The position numbers and the translations under genes are program-made. Shown here one piece after another: positions 55,741 through 64,000 of a stretch of DNA of 64,000 nucleotides. The stretch is from Luzula sylvatica (lineage: Eukaryota; Streptophyta; Magnoliopsida; Poales; Juncaceae), in NCBI GenBank assembly GCA_946800325.1, contig OX326959.1, forward strand, positions 48,242,784 through 48,306,783, read 5' to 3'. The first letter of the stretch is position 1. Every line of letters starts with the position of its first letter. Under the pieces are notes generated by a model. That model searched no databases. It worked only from the letters and a program-made list of their open reading frames with translations, and was not told where the DNA came from.

Positions 55741-56982
55741 TAAAGGGCAAGGGATCAGCGGCAAACGGCGACTGGAAGGGCAAGGGATCAGCGGCAGACG
55801 TGCTATGTCCTGATTTCGACGGGTAAGTCATGTTTTCTTGCTAATTTCGAGTGGTAAGTCCTAATTTCTACTTACTACGTTGGTAAGTCTAATTTCGACT
55901 GGTAAGTCTTGATTTCTACGTGGTATGTCTTGATTTCTTGCTAATTTGGACGTGGTAAGTCCAGATTTCGACTGTTAGTAGCTGATTTTTCCTCCATTTG
56001 TGACCTAATGCACCTTTGAATTTATCTAAATCCATTCAATTCTTATCTCTATCGTGCAATAGGGTGACAAATTCATCTCAGGTGTTCACTTTGCAACATG
56101 GATAATTACACACCACAAAGACACCTCCAATTTTGACATAGTACTCTAGGGACCTATAGATATTTCGGCATAATTCAGGGACTTATTTGCAATTTTGGCA
56201 TAATGCAGGTACTTATTTTAGATTTTTTTTGTGCGTAGGAATTGTGGGAAGCAAGTATCTCGAGACATTCAATACTACACATGCTGCAGAAAGGTTTTCA
56301 AATTTAATTTTCTATTCATTTTGATTGCAGCAAGTATCTCGAGATATTAAATTTGCACATTTTGATGATGTCGAAATTAATTTCACTCTCGCAGATTAGG
56401 AGGAAGACACCGAGCAAGTGAATGAAATTCTAATCATAAAATTATATTGGTAATTGAACTCTATGATGTACTTTTTGGCTGAGTTTGAGTCCAAAAATTG
56501 TGTTTAAATCGAGTTACTCAAATGCGGAAGTAAATGCAGGTGATTGAAATGTGAGGATCGAGTTAATATCAAAACTTTATGCGAGGATCGAAATGAACTT
56601 GCAAAAATTCCTGGACGAATCTGCAAAAACACCATAATTATAAAACGATTGAGGGGTTAATTTGAAATATCTGAACTAAGGATATTTTGCGTGAAAGTTC
56701 TTCATAATTATTAAATAAACTATTAAATTAATTAATATAAATATTTGAGGGGTTAATTTGTAATAATTAAATATTTGAACTAAGGATATTTTGCGTGAAA
56801 TTTCTTCATAATTTGTAATATTTGAAATATATATATATTAAATACATCATAATTATTAAATAAATTAATATCGCAAAAGTTGTCCGCAATAAGTTAATTG
56901 CGGCGCAATTGCGCCCGCAAACGCAATCCGCTGCAAAAAAATATCCGGCCGCAACGGACTGCAATATCGCAATTTAAAACAT

Positions 56983-56983
<1 letters not shown>
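55741..56983. other. Intergenic, small tandem repeats
   Basis: AAGGGCAAGGGATCAGCGGCA occurs twice at 55742-55800, then a GGTAAGTC(C/T)TAATTTC-type unit repeats at 55820-55970. The rest is AT-rich without genes. Confidence 0.45.

Positions 56984-57045
<62 letters not shown>
56984..57045. repeat. (TA)n microsatellite
   Basis: About 31 TA units bordering the left end of the 3.3-kb inverted-repeat element. Confidence 0.95.
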
Positions 57046-57048
<3 letters not shown>

Positions 57049-57161
57049 AGAGGATCCGTTGACATCAATATTGAATTCCCATATCAGACTTCCTAATTCT
57101 AACCGTTCATATATTCGATGGAGGGCTGAGATCAAATCAAAAGTTTAACACACGCTTAATT

Positions 57162-57663
57162 AGGGGTGGGCATTCGGTTCAACCGAACCGAACCGAACCG
57201 AATAAGAGCAAACCGAATTAAACCGAACCGGACTAGATTTAATCCGAACCGAACCGAATAAAATTGGAACCGATTTAAAACCGAACCGAATAAACCGAAT
57301 TTCTTATTCGGTTTATTCGGTTGAACCGAATTAGAAGTTTTATAATGTTAAGATTCAAGTGATATTTAGTAAAAAAATATAAAAACAAATCATATAAAAT
57401 ATATTTATCGTTATTTTTAATTTTACAGTATTACATTTTAATTTTTTTTAGATGAACATAATAAAAAAGTAAAAAATAGTGTTAATCGGTCGGTTCGGTT
57501 TAATCGGTTCTGGAAATACCAAAACCGAACCGAACCGAATAAACCGAACGATATTAATTTTTGAACCGAACCGAACCAAATAAACCGAAAAACCGAACCG
57601 ATTAAACCGAATTCGATCGGTTCGGTTCGGTTTCCAAATAAACCAAACCATTTGCCCACCTCT
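57162..57663. mobile_element. Nested inverted-repeat element rich in AACCGAACCGAA
   Basis: The ends AGGGGTGGGCA...CGGTTC and inverted ...TGCCCACCTCT enclose arrays of AACCGAACCGAA on the left and again, mixed in orientation, on the right. Perfect 10-bp direct repeats ACGCTTAATT (57152-57161, 57664-57673) flank it. It lies inside the 3.3-kb element. No coding sequence. Confidence 0.82.
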
Positions 57664-57709
57664 ACGCTTAATTAATAAAAAAACTGCCCAGACCCCTAAC
57701 TCTTGTGCT

Positions 57710-57900
57710 CTCCTTCTTTTCCATCAAACCCTTCTTCCACTCGTGCTCTCTCTCTTCACTGGAACCACTTAGCTCTCGGCATGGCGAAATTTCAAAGCGA
57801 TTCCATCCGTGCTATCTCTTCCATCGAACCCTTATTAACCCGTGCTCTCTCTTCACTGGAAACACTCAGCCCTCGGCATGCAGGAATTTCGGAGGACTGG
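57710..57900 (+). repeat. Direct repeat of a roughly 100-bp gene-like block
   Basis: CCATC(A/G)AACCCTT, CGTGCTCTCTCT, TTCACTGGAA, CTCGGCATG and AATTTC recur in order at about 57721 and 57822. Open frames cross it but no domain is recognised. Confidence 0.6.
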
Positions 57901-57958
57901 AGATGATTGATGCGGCCCCCTCTCTCTCTCTGGAGACGGCAGTCTCCGGCAACGCAGA

Positions 57959-57960
57959 AC

Positions 57961-58016
<56 letters not shown>
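57959..58016. repeat. (CT)n microsatellite
   Basis: About 26 CT units; the long open frames here are only a by-product. Confidence 0.9.
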
Positions 58017-58018
<2 letters not shown>

Positions 58019-60152
58019 CAATGGAGAACTTGGCGCCCCTCCCCCCCCATCTCTCTCTCTGACGACTTGCCAGGTATATTTCTTAATGGATTGTTACTTT
58101 TTCTGTTTGTATCCAGGTCTAGTTCTCGAAGACCCTGACACCCCGTATCGAATTTCAAGATCAATTGAAAATCTTCCCAATCCTAGGATCAAAGATCACA
58201 GATTTAGGCACCAAAATCTAAGTTTAAAGTCCAAAAATTCCTCCAATATCCTCACTAGGGAAGAAGGAAGCTCCCTTATCTATCAATCAAAATATTTCAA
58301 CAGCCCCAAATAAAAACAACGGAAGAAAGAGAAAATCCTCAGTTGATCTTTCAACAACCAAAATTTCTTACTAGAAGAGAGATTCGAGGTTGAAATGATT
58401 TTCAAAAGTGTTATTTTAGGTGTTGCTCTAAGTCAGAGGTAATACTTTCGTCGGTAGATCGAAATCGATGACGGTTGTTTGTTCGAACTCGAGGAATATT
58501 TTTTGCAGGTTTAGCTCGAAGTCAGAGGCTATTGTTTGGACGACTTGAAGTTAGAATGCTCAAAGATGGACGACTTACATTGTGTTGTGTCTTGTGTATT
58601 TACTGGCTTCTAATGGTTTGATTCCTACAGTGTAAGTATTGTGTCTTGATAGAATGTAGGTATTGCGTCTTGTATATTGCTCGAAAATTCAGCTTTTGCT
58701 CGAGGTTTAAATGCACAAGAATGTGGTTCAGGTTTTACTGAAGTCGTAGTTGGAATACACAAGCACGAGGTTCAGGTTTTTCTCGAAGTCGAAATTGGAT
58801 TGGAAGTTTTACTCGAAGTTGCATTGAGTCGTGGTCAGGGCCTAGAGGTAGACATTTAGAATTAGGTTTGGATATTCGACGATTATATTTATGTTGAGCT
58901 AAGATTATGTTTTAAAATTGTAATGGATTGATTTGTTCAAGTTAAATTGAGTGGAAATGTCATAATTGTTATAAATGAGGATTTGTCATTGTGTATATTT
59001 ATGTATATTAAATTGTCTATTAGTCAAAATGGGACTAAAGAGGTTATATTGTATCGAATTGTCTGTTAATTGTCGTAATGCATATATTTTTTTTTCAAAA
59101 TTACAAAGAAGTCTTATGAGGGACTAATGATTTATTTACCGTGAACACACACGGAGTCACAAATTCTAAAACAAATTCTGGACTAAACTATTATAAATCC
59201 ATTACAAGTTAATCCTCAATACAATCATAATCCAAAACTTAATAAAATTTACTACACAACTTCGAGTATAACCCAAACTTCAAAACTTTGAGCATTTCAA
59301 CTACGAGCATTCCAACTTTCAATATTCCAACTTCGATTCCAACTTTAAGCAAAACCAGAAAAATAAATCATTTTGTGCGCCAATTCGAGTAAAACTTCGA
59401 GTACATAGCCTTCTACCAACGACCTCGTCATCGTTTTGAACAACAGCCGCAAGTAGTGACTTTGAGCAAGACCTGAATTTTTTTTTGAAAATCAATTCGA
59501 ACTCGAATCTCTTTACCAAATAGAATTATTGACCCCCTTTTTCGTCCACATTTGTTAACCTAAGTTAATTATTAACAACAATTACATTATGAATTTGTTA
59601 ACCCAATCCAACTTCGACTAAAACCTTAATTCAACTCGACTTCGAGGAAAACCTTAATTATACCTCAATGTACCTAAATTATACCTCAAAATTACTTATT
59701 TGTTGCACGAACTACAACCAGATGCCATGAAGGAAACAATTAAGAAAAAATGACAGTGGAAGAGACTTGTTGCTGCAAATTTGCAATTCTGAGATTAGTT
59801 GCTCGATTTTGCAATTATGCGATTCTGCGAAAAAATAACACCAGTTAGAGAGTTCAAGTTCGGCCTAAATTCCACCAATTCGACCTAAATTCGGTTCTTA
59901 CGTAATAAAACAAACTCCGCCAAAATTTAGCACAATTCGGTCTCAATTACCTAGAGAGTTCAAGTCTTATGTGGAGGTTAGAGTCACCAGATTCCATATC
60001 GAAGCGCCGAGGCAGCGTCGCCAGAGAGTTCGCCAGGCACCAGCCGTCGCGAGGGAAGGGGGTTTTCTCCAGGTACCATCAGTTCGCCAGAGATGAGAAC
60101 AGGCGTCGCCGGGTTCCAACCCTCCATTATCGAAGAGGAGAGAGAAGTTTCC

Positions 60153-60186
<34 letters not shown>
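60153..60186. repeat. (GA)n microsatellite
   Basis: About 15 GA units near the right end of the 3.3-kb element. Confidence 0.9.
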
Positions 60187-60187
<1 letters not shown>

Positions 60188-60343
60188 AAGTTTCCAACAA
60201 AGAGAGAGAAAGGGTTTAATTCACGGGCAGGCATAGTTCAGGAGTAATTTTTGATTTGATCTTGATCCTCCGTTAATAGATCAACGGTTCAAATTTAGAA
60301 GTCTAATATGGGAGTCCAATATTGACGTCAAGGAATTCTTTCC

Positions 60344-61294
60344 ATATATATATATACATACATGAGTTGAAGTCTTTTAAGGATTAATAAGAGCGGCTTC
60401 TACCGAAGTAATTTACAAACTTAACACCTAATGGGATGTGTGCATTGATTTTTGGGTTCAATTTACATGGACCCATCATATATATTTCAAGTTTGTTTCG
60501 TATTATTCACTTCGATGATTTATTTATGTAGACCAAGATTTTTTTAGCAGTTAATTACACATTTGATATCTCTAGTTACCATTTTAATAATAATAATTTA
60601 TATGTTTTTAAAGATTTTTTTATAGTTTTGAAAAATAAAATTTGGAGTTTCTTAGGAATTTATTGTAATTTTGAAACTTTTAATATGTGTATTTTTCTGG
60701 AAACTTTGATATTCTTAATCTCTCTAATTTATTATTATTATTATTATTATTATGTATTAAATTTATGCACGTGTGTACGTATCAGATTATTAGGTCATTG
60801 TATAAATGTTGAAATCTAAGATTTACTTGATCTTATTTTTGAAACAACAATTTATATGTTTTCAAAATAGTATTAAAAACATTAATTGAAAAGAGACAGG
60901 GTTTCAACCGAAAATATATTTTGTGTGATTTTTGTCCGAAATCCTAGCCTTTTCTCTTCCCTGACAACGGTGGCAACCCTAGCTTTTCTAGCGTGTTCCT
61001 TGCATTGTTCTCGTGTTTCTTTCCTCTTCAAAGGCAGATGGGGCAGTTGGTCCCCCTCATCGAGATTTTCGAAGGATAGTGTGTATAACTAGCAATTCGG
61101 TGATTTTTTGTATTGTGAATATGGGAGGCATGTGACGGTGGCTACTGCGTCCCAGTTTCCTCTTAATGCTATGCGGAACCAAAACCAAAACCTAAACCTA
61201 GATGGTCGTTTTCCATCTCATGTTGATCTATGTGGTGCCGAAATCGTAATCTAAAGCCGACCTATTTTAATGGAGCTTCCTCTTTATAGTGTGT
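60344..61294. other. Intergenic, no gene recognised
   Basis: AT-rich until 60880. 60890-61290 is less AT-rich, with short coding-like frames but no recognisable domain; possibly a truncated retroelement leader. Confidence 0.35.
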
Positions 61295-62638
61295 CCTTCT
61301 ATATATATGGAGAATAACATAATGGCGATCCTCGTGCTTTCGACAAACGGCCAAAGTGAACTGTTCTCAAATAAAATAATTTCTTCAACTTTTCTTCTTT
61401 GTGGCTATGAGAATTGTTTGATGTATTTCTTTTCTTCTACTTTTTTATATTGTAACTTTTTAACTTGATTCAATTAAATTGTTGATAGGTTTCTCCCGTC
61501 CGACTTTTCAAAATAAATAAATAATAAGAAACATATTATTGCAATTGTTAGTTTATTTCGGCCAAAAAGATAATCACAATATCAAAATCATTTTCGCCAA
61601 TCTGTTATTTTTTTTTAAGATCCGGAATTAGTGGAGAAAATAACTCATAATGTTATCATTTAGTGCGTTCGGTTATGGGTCGGGATCTTGCTCAAAGAAA
61701 ATTAGACAAGAACTCGTCGAAAACCCTTCATAATTATCAGATTTTAATGTGATTTTAACTGATTGTTTAATCACATTTCGAAAATACATGTCAAAATTAA
61801 ATGGTTATCTATTTTCCATAAAAAAAATTATTACAATTTAATACGATTTCATTAAGATAAATATTTTTTTGATAATTTTAAAATAATACAAGGATTATAT
61901 GTAAATTTGTATTATAAGAACTTTTATCATCATATCAAAAATCGTATTAATGTAAAATTATTTTGGGTGGATTCTTGTCCAAAATCATTTGAACAATCCC
62001 TTCAGTATCGTCTAGACTTTGCATAAATTGAAAATGTAAATCTTATCTTTTTTTTCTCTATCCACTTGTTATTTTTTTTACAAATAAATTGTTTCCACTT
62101 GTTATTAAAATCCCAGTTCTTTGCTTCCATCCTAATCTCACTTTTTTTTTTCTACCTTTTGCTATAGTCAAGCGACTCAATCCCGAAACACGCGCGGAGA
62201 CTATGAATATTGAGAGATTAGGATAGATAAGACTCGAGGTATAATTAAAAAGCTACTTGTTTATTGGCCAATGAAGTTTCAACTTGACACGGTCTGTTGT
62301 ATTAATCAACCAAGTCAGAGATCATTATTATATAAACTACAAAGCCTTGCTTCATTTCTTTCCCATACGAGTCATGATGTAAACAAAATTATTTTAATAA
62401 GGAGGGAAATGGGATTTAATATAGTCAAGCAAAACATATTTCAACGTAATAAATAATTACTGATTTCTTAGTAATCATATTTGTCTATCTTGTTGGAAAT
62501 TCATATTAAACAAATGTCCGCTCATAATTTTTATTTTTCTTATTACATAAAAAATGTTTTTTTTGTTATTTGTCCGTTAATTATTTAATGTCAATATAAA
62601 TTGAATTCATGACCTATGATTTATTATCATATGTATTT

Positions 62639-63436
62639 AGTGTTGTAAAAAACGTCGAAAAATGGTAAAAAACGGTCCAAAAATGATGTTACGGTGGAAG
62701 ACCGCACCGATTTTTACAAAACGATGGAAAAAAACGATCAATCTTTTTTTTATCGTGTTTGACCGTTTTCTCTTGCAAAAAACGTTTTTTTGTCCGTAAA
62801 AAAATCATTTTTTACATCAACTATGATCAACTATTATGATGGCTTTTGATTTTTTTTATTATTTTTTACCCAAAATTTTCCAACCCAAAATTCAATCAAT
62901 TTTTTCAATTCACTAATTTCTCATTGCAGTACTCTCTTTGACAGGTAATTCCATTCAATTCACTAATTAAATTCAATTCGTTAATTTGATTCAATTCACA
63001 CAAGCATCCAGCAAGATCTCATTGTTGAAAATTCACTCAATTCACTAATTCGACCGTATTTAGTCACTGTTGACAATTCAATCAATTCACAAAATGAATC
63101 AACTACGACAGATTTGGTACCATGTGATTTTAATTAGTTTACGATTTAGTTTTTGTTTGGATTTAGATTTGTATTTTCATGTTACTTTTATGTTATTTGA
63201 CATTGATTTGTTATGTTTAATCAAGACTTCGTATGTTATTTTTTGTATTTTGGACATTCGTTAATGTTTCAATTGACTATTAAATATCGATTATTATATT
63301 TTTTATTGTCTTTAAATTTTTATTAAATTTTTATCGTTTACCGTGACCGTCTTTTACCATTTTTTCAATGTTTTACGCACAATATACTAAACGGGGCCCG
63401 ACCGTTCCGTACCATTTTTTGTTTCTTACAACATTA
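62639..63436. mobile_element. MULE-like element, copy B (798 bp)
   Basis: Same position and structure as 26397-27182. The flanking 9-mers are TATGTATTT and TATCTATTT, so one copy of the duplication has mutated since. Confidence 0.8.
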
Positions 63437-63830
63437 TATCTATTTAACCACTTAAATTATGAACTCATCAACGCGTGTCAGCTATAGTTAGTTTGGTAAT
63501 CATGTGATATAACAATTAAAAGGTAAAGATGCCATTTTATACAATGATGTGATAAATAACCTATTTCTTCTCCTAAATTTTGATGCGATAACAGATAACA
63601 AAAACCAGTTCAACAGCAAACAATATTAGTATTCGCCGTTCTGGTAAATCAAACTCTTTTCACATGTCGAAACATCAATATTGCAATGTGTAATTCCCTG
63701 GGGTACTTAAACTCTGTACATTTTTTCATACACAAATATCCATTTATGGTTTACATGCATGCATGCATGCACAAGTTCTTCGAATGAGTGCATTTTGATC
63801 TTTCCATGTATACTTTTATCTTTAAAAGTA

Positions 63831-63968
63831 GGATAATGATATTGAATATTTATTTTTCCTGAACAAAAAATTTAAACTTGAAATTTTAATTTTACTTTTA
63901 ATTAATGTTAAATTTAAATGAAATTTTCTGTATTTAATATTTATTTTTCCTGTCAATATCACTATCAT
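63831..63968. mobile_element. MITE in the predicted third PR-1 promoter
   Basis: A 138-bp insertion absent from copy A, with inverted ends GGATAATGATATTGA and ...TCAATATCACTATCAT, and TTATTTTTCCTG near both ends. AAAAGTA lies on both sides (63824-63830, 63969-63975). Confidence 0.8.
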
Positions 63969-63975
63969 AAAAGTA

Positions 63976-64000
63976 AAACCTATGGCTTTACGTTCATCAA
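63976..64000 (+). promoter_or_regulatory. Promoter start of a predicted third PR-1 gene
   Basis: ACCTATGGCTTTACGTTCAT matches ACCCTATGACTTTTCGTTCAT directly upstream of the TATA box of the PR-1 gene at 27697. The gene itself would begin about 96 bp beyond the window. Confidence 0.6.

Larger units (their letters stand above)
57046..60343. mobile_element. 3.3-kb element with about 95-bp terminal inverted repeats
   Basis: The left end (57046-57143: GAGGATCC, CAATATTG, CCCATAT..AGACTTC, AACCGTT, GATCAAATCAAAA) matches the reverse complement of 60250-60343 over its whole length at about 75-80% by eye. TA microsatellite sequence flanks both ends, so it inserted into a TA tract and the target duplication is hidden. 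No transposase was found; the body has gene-like CT-rich repeats (57700-58020), partly inverted-repetitive AT sequence and a nested element. Long inverted ends suggest a MULE, possibly with captured sequence. Confidence 0.7.
61295..64000 (+). repeat. Segmental duplication, copy B (runs off the window)
   Basis: Collinear with 24840-27601. Retains the MULE-like element, the RY motif and the PR-1 promoter start, ending at CGTTCATCAA, which in copy A lies about 96 bp before the PR-1 start codon. Confidence 0.9.

Noticed and set aside
57705..58313. Long open frame (about 200 codons) across the CT repeat
   Set aside because: Driven by the (CT)n microsatellite giving Ser-Leu runs; no domain, and a similar artefact on the other strand.

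Overview
The window looks like a gene-poor, transposon-rich stretch of a flowering-plant genome, probably a eudicot. Pointers are the plant PR-1 family genes, Ty3/gypsy and Ty1/copia elements primed by initiator-Met tRNA, tRNA-derived SINEs, Helitron-like ends, MULE/hAT/MITE elements and a very AT-rich background. The only host genes supported as intact are two small secreted PR-1 (CAP superfamily) genes: one at 19256-19750 (minus) and one at 27697-28200 (plus). They belong to an inverted duplication. A further direct copy of the region upstream of the second gene runs off the right edge (61295-64000), so a third PR-1 gene is predicted just outside the window.

Layout. 1-720: AT-rich tandem array. 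721-6099: non-coding sequence holding a non-autonomous hAT (2846-3720), a foldback MITE between microsatellites (3963-4160) and another MITE (5386-5617). 6100-17594: a tandem Ty3/gypsy structure, LTR-internal-LTR-internal-LTR, with two complete 1644-residue gag-pol frames ending in a chromodomain, bounded by one 5-bp target duplication (TAGTA). 17763-18616: a MULE-like element. 18985-28470: the PR-1 inverted duplication, with Helitron-like, SINE, copia-fragment, MITE and MULE insertions between the genes. 29490-31656: a broken hAT transposase gene split by a small hAT and a Helitron. 31733-39207: a candidate large Helitron carrying exon-like fragments, minisatellites and a TRIM-like LTR element (35240-36860). 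40330-41490: a roughly 400-bp tandem repeat. 42531-44644: a MULE and another Helitron-like element. 47025-55740: a Ty1/copia element on the minus strand, broken by stop codons, a nested solo LTR (49790-50803) and a 3' LTR cut to 129 bp. Its U3 and leader are packed with TGACG/CGTCA palindromes. 57046-60343: a 3.3-kb element with roughly 95-bp terminal inverted repeats in a TA microsatellite, with a nested inverted-repeat element. 61295-64000: the second copy of the PR-1 upstream region.

The most interesting signals are the dense as-1-like palindrome array in the copia U3/leader, the tandem gypsy with three distinguishable LTRs, the PR-1 duplications with informative filled/empty insertion sites, and the candidate 7.5-kb Helitron with spliceable captured exons. 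All calls come from reading the sequence; no database search was possible. Family assignments rest on motifs, terminal structures and target duplications.
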